A DNA stretch of 64,000 bases from the NCBI RefSeq assembly GCF_021347895.1, contig NC_067116.1:46244860-46308859 (forward strand), in the 5' to 3' direction. The notes beneath the pieces were generated by a model. It was given only the letters and a program-made list of their open reading frames with translations. It did no database searches and was not told the DNA's origin. This stretch comes from Acanthochromis polyacanthus (Eukaryota > Chordata > Actinopteri > Pomacentridae). Positions 24,454-36,847 of this stretch are shown here, one piece after another (position 1 is the stretch's first letter; the number at the start of each line of letters is the position of its first letter). Made by a program: the position numbers and the translations under genes.

Positions 24454-26144
24454 TGTAGAAATTTCCCTGGAATTCCAGACATGACAAACTCAGATAAGCT
24501 CTCCCTCTCCAGCGCTGACCAACACTCATTACTGGAGACATGGGGATACACATGCATTTCTGTATGTTTTCATTCACAGGCACTAGACAGAGACCTTTCC
24601 CTTGAGATGAAGTCCCTGCTGAACAACACCTGGAATAACTTTCTCTTTTTGAAAGACAATGACTTTCACCTTTATGCTATGGATGTTTGGTTTAATGAAC
24701 TTTCATGCTAAAATCCCTTCCCAGCTTTAAGAGACCCTCAGCTGGAGACGTCTCCACATTCCACCGGGATCAGATAACAGCCATAAAATTTATGACTGCT
24801 GCTGAAGCACACAGACACAGAGAGGGACTCTCTCCAACTGAAGGAACTGAACCTCTTCAAAATTAATATTTCTGATATGTATTATTAAGTTTCAGGTTCA
24901 CCAAAGTTACTGAAAGTCCTTTGTTTGTCGCATATCCAAATTTGACAGTTCTATCTATTACAGAAGTCTAGATCTTAAATATGATGTTAATCATTTCTTC
25001 CCCAGGATACTATGATTTGGAATGAATTCTCTTATTAACCTCTGAATTTACTTTCTATTTAGGTTGAAAGGATGACAATTGTGTTATTCATCACCAAATG
25101 TCTGACTTGTTGTTATATTTTCACTGTGATATGTATTTTAATGTCATAAACATATAGTTATGAGTGAAATAATTCACATAATATGAACATATGTAATAAT
25201 CTGCACATTTAGGAACATGCGTTTATCTTTCACACAACTGAAATATGGTGAGCGATAGACCGATCGTTTACCCGTTTTAATGTCACATACTCTTTATCCA
25301 TTTTGGACCATCTCCTTTCTGTGAGACAAAGAGAATCAAATTTCAGTGGAGGTTCGCGCTGAAACTCTATCTCTCTGCCCATGGCCCGCCTTGGCCTAAT
25401 AAGACCCCAAGCAGGTCCCAGCTCGCCCTCTTCCTGTTTCCACTCTCTAGAGGCTTCACATCAGCCTCTCTCCTTATTTTCTTCTAAAAGTGCATTTTTC
25501 CCTATCTTCTGAAGTTTTTCGCTTCAAAGTTTAACTATTTTATCCTTTTTACTTTTTGTAACTTAAAGCTAGACATTATGCTCATTTTAAGCCGAATTTT
25601 ATTCGTTTAATCCAAGAACTAATTAAGAACCAATATTTACTTTTCTTCATTTGGCGGTTCCCATCAGACATCCTTTCTTGACCTGGTTAAAGCTTGAGAA
25701 CCCGCCTCATTTTTAAATCAGTGAATGTTATCACCGGACACCGGCCTTCTTCAGCTGTGACCACTGGAGATCTGCTGGATCAGACCTCCTATCAACGGAC
25801 GATCTCTTTATGCAGGACGCCCCGGCTGCCACCGTGACACACAGCGTCTGAGAAGCAAGGCCTCCCGGCTCGTTGCGAGATCTCCCGGCTCCTCTGCGTC
25901 CCAGCAAAACGACGGTTCACTTCAGTAAATCCGGCTGAGTTTGCTCTATTTGATCTGGTTGATGTTACTAACCGCTTGATTAATTAATTCATTTAATCCG
26001 TTTATTCCTTTACAAATCATTGACTTTAATCCAAAATTACCGTTTACCTCGTCAGGTTAGTTATCTGGCTTTTCTCTCACCATATTTCCGGTTTCAATAT
26101 GCTAATTTGAACACACGCACACACACCCACATCTCTCATACACA

Positions 26145-26237
<93 letters not shown>

Positions 26238-26493
26238 CACAGGTCACTGTAAATAGGATCTCACTTGTTTATTCAATAGAATAGCAAATAAATGCTTTCA
26301 TTTAGACAAATTACAGCTTTGTGTGTTTCTTTGTGCAAGAATGTGGTCAATTTAACCGAGGATTCAAGTCTTTAAGATACAAGACTGAAATAAAATAAAA
26401 TAAATAAATAAATTTTAATGTTAATTAATTATTTCCCTAGGAATCTAGGGTGGTGCCCAAAATGAGTGCAATTATATATGTAGGTCTCCTACA
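24454..26493. mobile_element. 2.0 kb TG...CA element (solo-LTR-like) in intron 5 of L0
   Basis: Relative to the same intron in R2 and R3, 2040 bp are inserted between ACAC direct repeats (24450-24453 and 26494-26497). The insert begins TGTAGAAATTT and ends TCTCCTACA. TG...CA ends and a 4-bp duplication fit a solo LTR or a non-autonomous LTR element. No polyprotein is encoded; the 76-codon frame at 24481 has no recognisable domain. An (ACGC)n(AC)n microsatellite lies near one end. Confidence 0.55.
26140..26236. repeat. (ACGC)n(AC)n compound microsatellite
   Basis: About 14 ACGC units pass into an uninterrupted AC tract. The right-arm copy (28060-28136) has fewer units, so the arms differ in length here. 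Confidence 0.9.
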
Positions 26494-26736
26494 ACACTAA
26501 GAGTAAGAAATTCAATGAGAAAATATGATTCTGGTACGTGTTGAATACTGATCTGTTTACTAATGATTAGAAAACATTTTAAATATAAATTATCATGTTT
26601 TGTCACTATTGGTGTTAGGTTCAGGGCCTGCTGTGCTCTCTGAGTGTCAGGATTTACCTTCATCAACTTTCTATAACAGTGAATAGAAATGTCTTGCATT
26701 TAGAATTATATTTCAAACAATTACCTTAGATAGTTA

Positions 26737-26826
26737 ACCACGCCTGACCTACGTCAGTGGGGTTACTGCATTCACTTTGGTATCTGGCTGGGTAAGTATG
26801 TATGAGGGTATGTATGTGTGTGTGTG

Positions 26827-26882
<56 letters not shown>

Positions 26883-27096
26883 CCAGTCAGATATCTCTGC
26901 AAGTGCTGAAGTCAGGATAATCAAACTTGGCACTGAAGATCGGTCTAAGGTCCCCTGCTCAGTTGTGGAGTTAGAGGTCAGCAGGTCAAGGTCAAGGTCA
27001 CAGGGGTCACTCAGCACATTTCTTGCATATCCCATTTCTGCATATCCTATTTGTATAGGAAGGGATATATGGGATGATCAAAACTGATACAGAGTA
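26737..27096. repeat. Dispersed repeat with (GT)n at palindrome centre, left side
   Basis: Intron 5 homology stops at about 26736 (ATAGTTA). The remaining sequence contains a (GT)n tract (26816-26874), CAGCAGGTCAAGGTCAAGG and a terminal AT-rich part ending TGATACAGAGTA at the gap. The same sequence restarts inverted after the gap. Confidence 0.6.
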
Positions 27097-27196
27097 NNNN
27101 NNNNNNNNNNNNNNNNNNNNNNNNNNNNNNNNNNNNNNNNNNNNNNNNNNNNNNNNNNNNNNNNNNNNNNNNNNNNNNNNNNNNNNNNNNNNNNNN
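27097..27196. other. Assembly gap, exactly 100 N
   Basis: A round-number gap of 100 N of unknown true length. The flanks are exact reverse complements of each other (TACAGAGTA before, TACTCTGTA after), so the gap sits at the centre of the inverted repeat. Confidence 0.99.
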
Positions 27197-27411
27197 TACT
27201 CTGTATCAGTTTTGATCATCCCATATATCCCTTCCTATACAAATAGGATATGCAAGAAATGGGATATGCAAGAAATGTGCTGAGTGACCCCTGTGACCTT
27301 GACCTTGACCTGCTGACCTCTAACTCCACAACTGAGCAGGGGACCTTAGACCGATCTTCAGTGCCAAGTTTGATTATCCTGACTTCAGCACTTGCAGAGA
27401 TATCTGACTGG

Positions 27412-27482
<71 letters not shown>

Positions 27483-27553
27483 TACCCTCATACATACTTA
27501 CCCAGCCAGATACCAAAGTGAATGCAGTAACCCCACTGACGTAGGTCAGGCGT
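27197..27553. repeat. Dispersed repeat with (CA)n at palindrome centre, right side
   Basis: Inverted copy of 26737-27096, with (CA)n at 27420-27478. Intron 5 homology of R0 resumes after it. Confidence 0.6.
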
Positions 27554-27799
27554 GGTTAACTATCTAAGGTAATTGTTTGAAATATAATTCTAAATGCAAG
27601 ACATTTCTATTCACTGTTATAGAAAGTTGATGAAGGTAAATCCTGACACTCAGAGAGCACAGCAGGCCCTGAACCTAACACCAATAGTGACAAAACATGA
27701 TAATTTATATTTAAAATGTTTTCTAATCATTAGTAAACAGATCAGTATTCAACACGTACCAGAATCATATTTTCTCATTGAATTTCTTACTCTTAGTGT

Positions 27800-28057
27800 T
27801 GTAGGAGACCTACATATATAATTGCACTCATTTTGGGCACCACCCTAGATTCCTAGGGAAATAATTAATTAACATTAAAAATTTATTTATTTATTTTATT
27901 TTATTTCAGTCTTGTATCTTAAAGACTTGAATCCTCGGTTAAATTGACCACATTCTTGCACAAAGAAACACACAAAGCTGTAATTTGGTCTAAATGAAAG
28001 CATTTATTTGCTATTCTATTGAATAAACAAGTGAGATCCTATTTACAGTGACCTGTG

Positions 28058-28134
<77 letters not shown>

Positions 28135-29832
28135 TGTGTATGAGAGATGTGGGTGTGTGTGCGTGTGTTCAAATTAGCATATTGAAACCGGAAATATGGT
28201 GAGAGAAAAGCCAGATAACTAACCTGACGAGGTAAACGGTAATTTGGATTAAAGTCAATGATTTGTAAAGGAATAAACGGATTAAATGAATTAATTAATC
28301 AAGCGGTTAGTACATCAACCAGATCAAATAGAGCAAACTCAGCCGGATTTAACTGAAGTGAACCGTCGTTTTGCTGGGACGCAGAGGAGCCGGGAGATCT
28401 CGCAACGAGCCGGGAAGGCCTTGCTTCTCAGACGCTGTGTGTCACGGTGGCAGCCGGGGGCGTCCTGCATAAAGAGATCGGTCCGTTGATAGGAGGTCTG
28501 ATCCAGCAGATCTCCAGTGGTCACAGCTGAAGAAGCCGGTGTCCGGTGATAACATTCACTTGATTTAAAAATGAGGCGGGTTCTCAAGCTTTAACCAGGT
28601 CAAAGAAAGGATGTCTGATGGGAACCGCCAAATGAAGAAAAGTAAATATTGGTTCTTAATTAGTTCTTGGGATTAAAACGAATAAAATTCGGCTTAAAAT
28701 GAGCATAATGTCTAGCTTTAAGTTACAAAAAGTAAAAAGGATAAAATAGTTAAACTTTGAAGCGAAAAACTTCAGAAGATAGGGAAAAATGCACTTTTAG
28801 AAGAAAATAAGGAGAGAGGCTGATGTGAAGCCTCTAGAGAGTGGAAACAGGAAGAGGGCGAGCTGGGACCTGCTTGGGGTCTTATTAGGCCAAGGCGGGC
28901 CATGGGCAGAGAGATAGAGTTTCAGCGCGAACCTCCACTGAAATTTGATTCTCTTTGTCTCACAGAAAGGAGATGGTCCAAAATGGATAAAGAGTATGTG
29001 ACATTAAAACGGGTAAACGATCGGTCTATCGCTCACCATATTTCAGTTGTGTGAAAGATAAACGCATGTTCCTAAATGTGCAGATTATTACATATGTTCA
29101 TATTATGTGAATTATTTCACTCATAACTATATGTTTATGACATTAAAAATACATATCACAGTGAAAATATAACAACAAGTCAGACATTTGGTGATGAATA
29201 ACACAATTGTCATCCTTTCAACCTAAATAGAAAGTAAATTCAGAGGTTAATAAGAGAATTCATTCCAAATCATAGTATCCTGGGGAAGAAATGATTAACA
29301 TCATATTTTAAGATCTAGACTTCTGTAATAGATAGAACTGTCAAATTTGGATATGCGACAAACAAAGGACTTTCAGTAACTTTGGTGAACCTGAAACTTA
29401 ATAATACATATCAGAAATATTAATTTTGAAGAGGTTCAGTTCCTTCAGTTGGAGAGAGTCCCTCTCTGTGTCTGTGTGCTTCAGCAGCAGTCATAAATTT
29501 TATGGCTGTTATCTGATCCCGGTGGAATGTGGAGACGTCTCCAGCTGAGGGTCTCTTAAAGCTGGGAAGGGATTTTAGCATGAAAGTTCATTAAACCAAA
29601 CATCCATAGCATAAAGGTGAAAGTCATTGTCTTTCAAAAAGAGAAAGTTATTCCAGGTGTTGTTCAGCAGGGACTTCATCTCAAGGGAAAGGTCTCTGTC
29701 TAGTGCCTGTGAATGAAAACATACAGAAATGCATGTGTATCCCCATGTCTCCAGTAATGAGTGTTGGTCAGCGCTGGAGAGGGAGAGCTTATCTGAGTTT
29801 GTCATGTCTGGAATTCCAGGGAAATTTCTACA
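27800..29832. mobile_element. 2.0 kb TG...CA element in intron 5 of R0
   Basis: Mirror copy of 24454-26493, bounded by GTGT (27796-27799 and 29833-29836). It starts TGTAGGAGA and ends AAATTTCTACA. It contains the shorter (GTGC)n(GT)n microsatellite at 28060-28136. No coding capacity recognised. Confidence 0.55.
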
Positions 29833-30201
29833 GTGTTTTTCTCTGTGATCTGTGAACGTGTAGAAATTTACCAGCTTCAGTCAGTTCAGTTCAAATGTGT
29901 CTGCTTGTCATTTTTCATCTCACAATTTTTGACTGATAGTTTTTAATTTTATTGAAATATATTTAAATCAAGTCCAAACTACAAAACAGTTCCAGGAAAA
30001 CAAAAGCACAATTCATCATTCAAAGAAACATAAGAAAAAATTACCTGATTCTTTAAACAAAAAATAAATTAAATAATATTATTCCAACCAATACACCAAT
30101 GCACCAATAATGCTAAAGTACAGATACCACAACATCTCTTTGACTGTGAGTAAGCGTTGCATCTAAAGTCAAATATTTCATCTTTTTTCATTCTATTACA
30201 G

Positions 30202-31198
30202 AACCAGCAGATATTACAAATGTGATTTGGAGTCTTTCAGACAATAATTTGATTATAGTAAACTGTACTCATCCAAGAAGCCGTTTGTTTGGACCTAAAG
30301 CGACATACAGAGCACGTCTTATTAATGTTGATGACAAACCACGTGAGAACTGGCATTGTGGGTTTGAATTCAGAGATCTGAGCTACTCTACGAGCTACAC
30401 AGTGGTGGTTTGTATATTTCTGTTTTTTAACTCTTCAGAATATTTCTATTTTACTGTTCATTTATTGTTGGATGCTGTAATTCTTAATGACGTTCCTTCT
30501 TTATAGGTGACTGTTTATAATGGAGTGCTGGAGAGCAATCCCAAGATTATAGACGTTTCCACCAAGTGTATGTGCTGTTTTCATTGATACCGCAAAACAT
30601 GAATAATTTTACTGTAATGTTTAACTCAGTTTCTCTTAATTGTATCTTGAATGTAACCATTTTGATATTCTTCTGTTGTAATCCTCATTTACAGACAACA
30701 ACAAAGCTGTCATTATTGGTTTTATGTGCTTCCTCATTATCATCACATTTGTTGTGGTGTTTGTGGTGATCTATAAGATCTACATGAAGAAGCGCAGAGA
30801 GTCCAGAGGGTAAGGACCACGTATCAAACCTCCTGAATAAGTGTGTCACTGAGTTGCTTCAGTTTACATACAAAGCCATACGACAGAAATTAATTTTGAT
30901 TTACTGTAATATTTTCTCCACAGTGGTGTGAATGACGACATGATGCTTGAATCAGCAAGTGAGTAAAATATTAACATCATTATTTGAACACTGTATCGAC
31001 ATGGTATGTTATTCTCCAAAAACTGTGAAACATTATAATAATTTGTAGCTAAAAAAGAACTGAGTCAAGGGAAGTTTTAGAAGTGTACTGAGGCGTGATG
31101 TTGTGCTGCAGTTGTACTTTGTGTCATGTTTCCTCTTTGTTGTCATAGTCTACATGAATACACGACCTCCTGGACGGCGTCATAAAGCAGCTCACTGA
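30202..31198 (+). CDS. ptprc-like: CD45 ectodomain-like receptor, copy R0 (3' exons 6-10 only)
   Basis: Exons 30202-30407, 30507-30567, 30695-30809, 30924-30958 and 31149-31198, the mirror of L0. They encode the membrane-proximal FN3 domain, the stalk STKYNNKAVIIGF, a helix rich in I/V/F with IYKIYMKKRRES following, and the YMNTRPPGRRH tail. Signal peptide and first two domains are absent. Upstream intron 5 holds the 2 kb TG...CA element and then meets the gap. If the inverted repeat is an assembly artefact, R0 and L0 are the same gene. AATAAA signals lie at 31492-31501. Confidence 0.8.
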
Positions 31199-31549
31199 TG
31201 AAGGAAGGCCTGATGGAGCTTCACATCAAATCACCATTTACTCTCTATGATAAGTTTTGAAGTTATTCAGCTTGCAGTAGATATTTTATAACATTTTAGA
31301 GACTATTTGTATTAGCCAAGAGCTCCAGTATTGTACTCTATTGAAATATTGTTTAACAAAGTAAATTCTGTGGTATCTTCATCCCTTTGTTGCATTTTGG
31401 AATTTCAGTGATTTTGATGCTTCGGTGTGCATATTTTACCATGTTAGAAAGTGTCAGTTTTCATTCTGATGTTTTGAACCAAGTCTGGTTAAATAAATAA
31501 AATCAACTCAATCCTAATGGTGCACAGAGGTGAGGCTGAATATTAGACA

Positions 31550-31640
31550 AACCGGCCAGGTCTCCCTTGGAAAAACAGGCTTTTAATCTCAATGGACTTC
31601 TGCAAAAATAAAGGTTGAATAGTACAAAAATAAAATAAAA
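31550..31640. repeat. Short interspersed LINE-tail-like repeat
   Basis: Mirror copy of 22646-22736 (CCGGCCAGGTCTCCCTTGG ... CAATGGACTTCTGC), with small indels relative to the left arm. Confidence 0.4.
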
Positions 31641-33625
31641 CCTCCAGAAGTCAACAGTGTAGCTTTGCTGAAAATCTGTGGAATAGAATAGCTACAGCAA
31701 TGAATTGTTCAATGGTGGATTCAGGAAAGCTTCATCAACATGTAAAGTTGAGAAACATGTGACAGTATCAAGTACAGTGTGAGACACAGTGACTGCATTC
31801 AAATGCTTTTCTTTCACTGGTAAGAGTGCAGCATCACAAACTAGACCAAGGAAGAAAACACTGCCACGTTTAGAAAGCAACAATCAGCAACAATCTTCAC
31901 TGTTGACTTAAAGAGGTCACATGGTGCCTTTTGGAATTTCCCCTTTCCTTAGTGTTACAGCTTTGTGTGCATGTAAAAGGTCTGCAAACGTTGTTCTGCT
32001 ACTTGTCTACATCACCGTGTAACATATTTGAATAGCACTTGCCTAGTGGATAGTTTGGCTGGAACTAAAACAAAGAATAAACACAAAAGGTCAAATTGGA
32101 GACCCATGATCCGAGGCCTATCTAGGCTATGTAAACTCACTTATTTTACCTTAACAGGCCACCAAAATGTTTTGAGCAAAACCAAGTCCAGTTGCTGAAT
32201 CGTCACTCATACTGGATCTAAAAGGCCAATTTAAAAGAGGAGCTTGTGCAGGTGGAGCTGAGAAACTGCAGTTCATCAAACAGCCACTGGAGGCGAACTT
32301 TAAGAAGTGAGTCAGTCATAAAATCGAACATCCATAAACTCACGCCCTCCTTTTAGCAGAAAAAGGTCACTTCCTTGGACTCCTTCCCTCAGCCCTGTGG
32401 TTTTTGGTTTTATGTTTTTTGCTTTTGTTATTGTGATTTCTTTAACAGAGAAAAAAATGTTTGTACAATGTTTTTTTAAGTTTAAGGATTTGTGCAAATT
32501 CTACATATAATTTCACGATTAAAACATATTAAGGCCCAAAGTTGCACATCATGAAGGATGTGGACAAAAGGCGGGTACTGTGACAGAAACCATATAGCCC
32601 AGAGACGTTAGCATGGTCAGTCTCAGTTCAGTCAGGCTTCACTACACAGTGGAGGATGGCATAATGTTTCACAGAGTGCCACAACTCCTGATAAACGGAT
32701 GTATTTTTTCTGTTAAAACGGTCATTTACGGACACTGACTAAGCTCTCATTGGGTTCAGGTCTTCATTATCACCACACTGTTGGCCTTGGCTGTGGCAGT
32801 CTACAAGACCTGCTTCTGTAACAACAATCACATCTAGGAAACAAAGTGTTTTTGAAATTGGCTTCATTTTGAGCTCTTTGGCTGTTAGGTTTGGTTTAGC
32901 AGCTCTTTGGATGACCCTCACGACACTCGCGGCCATTTGCATCACACAGTCGACCTTTTTGTAAAAAAAGCAAAACAAAGAAAAATCCTTGACAGTACCT
33001 CAGATTCGACGGACAGACGGGCTCAGTGGCCAAAACCAGCTTTCACCATTAAAGACTTCTAGCAGTAGGCAGCATGATGCAACGGGTTACATAGTGATGT
33101 AAACAAGTTATGGAAGAAATGCCTCGACTTCGTTCAGGCAGGTCAGAGCAGCGTTCCTGTGAGAGAAATAAACTCCCTTTGCCGTGGACTTTGGACTTTT
33201 TAAGGTTTGTATATCTTTTACAATGACAGAATAAAGCTTTATAGCACATGGAAGGTGAGGACAAAAACTGAAAGGCATCATATGGACTCTTAAATCTTTC
33301 CTTTTCAAATCAGTCATTTTCCAAAATATTATTCACTGTCCAAGTGTTAAGTATGGAACTGATACACAACTGATTTTTTGTCAGTAATATTTTACTGAAA
33401 GCGTTCCTTGGCAGACTTATGTGACGACAACAGATATGTAAACATTGTATATTATTGTACATCAGCCCAAAATTCCTTCTTCTATCGTTTACTTTTCTAA
33501 GCCCCATGTATTATGCCTCATTTCTTATCTTTTAACTGTAACGTAAACAGGAGGACTGTGCCGCCTTATTTTATTATTTTAGACAAAAAAATCATCAGGG
33601 TCTAAGTCATTACGGACAAGGTCTT
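31641..33625. other. Spacer downstream of R0; error-rich, no gene recognised
   Basis: Mirror of 20640-22645. Many single-base losses relative to the left arm, for example TTTAGCAGCTCTTT where three other copies read TTTAGCAGGCTCTTT, and AGTACCTCAGATT where they read AGTACCTTCAGATT. It contains the mirror of the orphan hydrophobic exon-like peptide near 32755-32820, now frame-disrupted. Confidence 0.4.
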
Positions 33626-34960
33626 GTGCCTCATCTTCATCCGAACACTCATGTGGCTCCTCCATTAGTGCAGCTGCAGTCTGAGCTTGTGCTGAAGCCC
33701 AAGCTGCTAAAGCAGAGGCAGCATTTGCTGAAAGGGAAAAGGAAGTCAAAATGGAGCAAGTGCTTAGAAGCATCTTTAAAGGTCGAGAAGACACATCGAG
33801 AAGTATCTCTGGATACTCTTCAGCTAGAGAAAAAGCTGCAGCTGCGCTAGCTAAGGCTGAAGCTTCAGAGGCAGCCATGGAAGAGGAAAATGAAGACCTC
33901 AACTTCAAAATTAATCTCCAGATTCAAGATCCAACAGAGCGCACAAAAGAATATGTGGAAGACCAGGCAAGGCATACTATCAGTCAGTCAACACCTGCAT
34001 TACAGGGAACCACTACTGATACTGTTAGACAACCTACCACTGCTGTGCAACGTGCACCAAAAGGCTGCTGCTCAGTATCACATTCACACATGTCATGGGT
34101 TGGAAGTCAGGGAGCGCATGCTGATGCTCACATTACACTTTACAGGTAGAGCGCCCCAGAAAGTGTGGCATTCAAAAGGAGAAATGCATCGCATGAGTCA
34201 CACCGAGGTATTTAATCCTCCTCAAGCTCACCAGTGCACAGATGGTCAACAGGCTAATCAGATCTTGTCAGACTTCATCAGGTTTTTCGCAAGACGTGAA
34301 CTTGTGTCCTCGGGGCTTCTCCAGTCGAGTGATCATTCAGAAAGCTACAGGGCTTGGAAAGTGTCATTCTTGAATACCATAAGAGGTTTAAACCTTACAG
34401 ACACTGATACGATAGGATTCTTGGTGAAGTGGCTCGGCACCAAATAGGCTGCACAGGTGAGAAGGGTAAGAGCTGTGTAAATCCACCCTCCAGAAAGAGG
34501 GCTCAAAATGACTCGGCACAGATTTGACAAATGTTATGGATCTCCAGAGGTCATTGAGAACTTGCTGTTCAACAGATTGAATAGCCTCCCTAAGATATCT
34601 ACCAAAGACCACAGGAAGTTAAGAGAGCTAGGTGACTTGTTAATGGAGCTTGAAAGCACTAAATCTGATGGGGACCTGCTGGGACTCAAGTACTTAGACA
34701 CAGCCTGTGATATCAACCCAACTGTGCAGAAACTGCCATACAACTTGCAGGAGAGATGGCTCTCCCACAGTTCTAAGTTTAAGGAAGAGTACAAGGTCCC
34801 ATTTCCATCATTTGACTACTTTGTGGGGAATGATCCTAGATTCTCCCTCGTTCCAAGCAGCACTGAACCTTCAGTGATAAGCAAGTCAGCTCCTAAAAAC
34901 AGCAGTAAGAGGCCACCAGTCTCAGTCCACAAGACTGTGTTATACTTCCTCTTCAGCTGA
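33626..34960 (+). mobile_element. BEL/Pao-like gag remnant between R0 and R1
   Basis: Mirror of 19305-20639. The first frame is broken near 33830 and 34060 by one-base changes in homopolymers (an A lost, a G gained) that the left copy does not have. The second frame (34508-34960) is intact, with YGSPEVIENLLFNRL and LRELGDLLMELES. These breaks are probably sequencing errors. Confidence 0.65.
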
Positions 34961-35502
34961 GACAAAGCCCGAGGGTTAAGTGGATCCTGCAAAACAATAC
35001 TCCGTACACATCAAACCCCAACGATTTAGGGAAACGCTCATTGAGAACAGGAAATAATTTTAAAGCAACATGGCATCATCAGCCCATCTAGTCAGAACTG
35101 TCAGCAGTATAAAATGTGCTGAATGTGGAACCAAGAGTCACACTTCAGTCCTGCTGCTTGGTCCATAGAGGCACACAACCCTGCACATGAGCATGGCAGG
35201 GAGGGGGATAACAATGTGGAAGAAGCTACCGTTTCCTCAAGGTGCACATAGGTCTGTGGGGGAGACCTCGCTGAAAAATCATGCTCAAGCATTTGTCTTG
35301 GGAAGGTTTACCCAGCTGGGCAGCAGGAAAATGCAGTTCGGGTTTATGCGATATTGAATGATCAGAGCAATCGGGCGTGTTTTCTTTGAAAGTTTTGGAG
35401 TTTATAGAGTTTGAAATCTGCCACCCTGGTCGAGGAGACAAGGAAGCAGTGGTTGTAGTCAGAGTGTAGCAGTGAGCGAATTTTAGTCAGAGAAAACTTG
35501 TC

Positions 35503-36040
35503 ATGCAGAGAGGTCTGTTCACCGTTGACAAAGTACTTCGTCACGTAATGGCTGACTCAGATTCTGAATATTCACCCTCTGATAAAGATGTTCAGTCGTC
35601 CAGTGAGACAGAAAGTGACGCTGCATCTGTGTGTAACAGCAGGAAGTCAGTGGGCCAAGACAGTCCACAAGCAGCACATACTGGAGTCGATGCATTGCTT
35701 CACCGTTTCCGGGGTGGCAGGAGGGGACATGTTGGGTGCAGCAGGGGTGGTCAAAACACTGCTAATGGTGAGCTGGCAGTGGGGATGCAAAAAACCGCAG
35801 AAATGGCGGCAGGCGCGGGAGAAGCCACAGGAGAAAATACACTGCTAATAGCGGTGGAGGCAGCAGTGGCATTCACGGCCCTGTCATAAATGACGATAAT
35901 GATGGCTGGGTTTGCTTGAGAGATGAGGAAGAGTATCACAAGTGGATCAGGCATTTTAATGAGCCTGTTGGGTTTCGTGGAGACAGGGATCTGACAAATT
36001 CTGAGCCAAGCAATGCCATCTTGATTGATAAACATCTGTA
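35503..36040 (+). mobile_element. Transposon-derived acidic/glycine-rich ORF, mirror copy
   Basis: Mirror of 18227-18760: a 128-codon frame (35503-35889) starting MQRGLFTVDKVLRHVMADSD, then the DGWVCLRDEEEYHKW and FNEPVGFRGDRDL part in another frame. Class uncertain (possibly a piggyBac-type N-terminus). The preceding 34961-35502 is spacer without a recognisable gene. Confidence 0.35.
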
Positions 36041-36664
36041 AACGTTATGTAATCCATATGCCCGCCGCCTGGTGACATCATAATATGCAAATTAGATGAG
36101 AAATTTACTCCCATCACAAACTTTGGGTCATACTGATGTTTTTTCTCATTTACAGTATATCTTTATCTCTAATCATTTTCAAGTTACAACCTTTTGAAAA
36201 AGTGATATCAAAACTGAGTATTTTATTGAAAACTGTGGCGCCTCAAGGTTTAAATTATCATTGTTATTGTATGTGTATATATACATGATCCGGCCTGCTG
36301 AAATGATATTGATACATTGTAGCAATAATAATGATGCTTATTCGCTTTTGTGTTTCTTGAAACGCAAGCAGACATCATACTCGAATACCGAGGGATTGCA
36401 AACGACGACTGCCAGTTGCTACATTAAACAAATCCAACTTGGAGTCTTTTGCCAAGTCTAGTGATTGGAGATGAAGTTTATCTGCCTGTCAGTTCATGCA
36501 AGGTGTGTGAGGATGACAGGACAAGGACAGTAAATGCAAATCTGACTGTGTGTCAAACCACACATTTGTTCACGTACACAAACAAAGTTCTGAAAGCTGG
36601 ATCCAAAACCATTGCGTGTTCATACATATTAACAGACTGACTAAAAGAAATATTCAAAGAAAGA

Positions 36665-36714
36665 TGTGTGGTTTCCTGTTAGCAGCAGCAAAACAGAAAT
36701 GAAGCTTCCTCCTC
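36665..36714 (+). promoter_or_regulatory. ETS and RUNX-like motifs upstream of R1
   Basis: TGTGTGGTTTCCTGTT then GAAGCTTCCTCCTC, 134-183 bp before the R1 start codon. Same spacing as in L1, L2 and R2. Confidence 0.5.
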
Positions 36715-36847
36715 TAACTAGAAGATAGCGGTCCTCCTTCTCAGAGCAGTGAAGAAAGAACTTTTAAAACAGCTTCTTGTGTCAGTATTTTCCAGTTGGA
36801 CTGTATTTACTGTATGTATGTGATTGGACACAAACTGACTCCTGGAT

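Larger units (their letters stand above)
1..27096. repeat. Left arm of giant inverted repeat
   Basis: The whole segment is the reverse complement of 27197 to about 52928. Matching landmarks include all exons of L0/R0, L1/R1 and L2/R2, the RTE-like LINE with its 11-bp target duplication, the mariner and piggyBac-like elements in intron 1 and the 2 kb TG...CA element. Position 1 corresponds to about 52928, so the arm is cut by the window edge. The main structural difference is a 1348-bp LINE (8239-9586) found only here. L1/R1 exons pair at a constant coordinate sum (54264) across exons 2-10, so identity is very high there. L2/R2 differ by substitutions and small indels. Confidence 0.95.

Noticed and set aside
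26140..26236. Regular short repeats as a possible CRISPR-like array
   Set aside because: Simple microsatellite without spacers, in a vertebrate genome.
26020..27567. Histidine/threonine and cysteine/valine repeat frames around the gap
   Set aside because: Products of CA/GT and ACGC microsatellites.
33579..33908. Alanine-rich 109-codon minus-strand frame, and similar frames antisense to gag
   Set aside because: Shadow of the KE/A-rich gag remnant read on the opposite strand.
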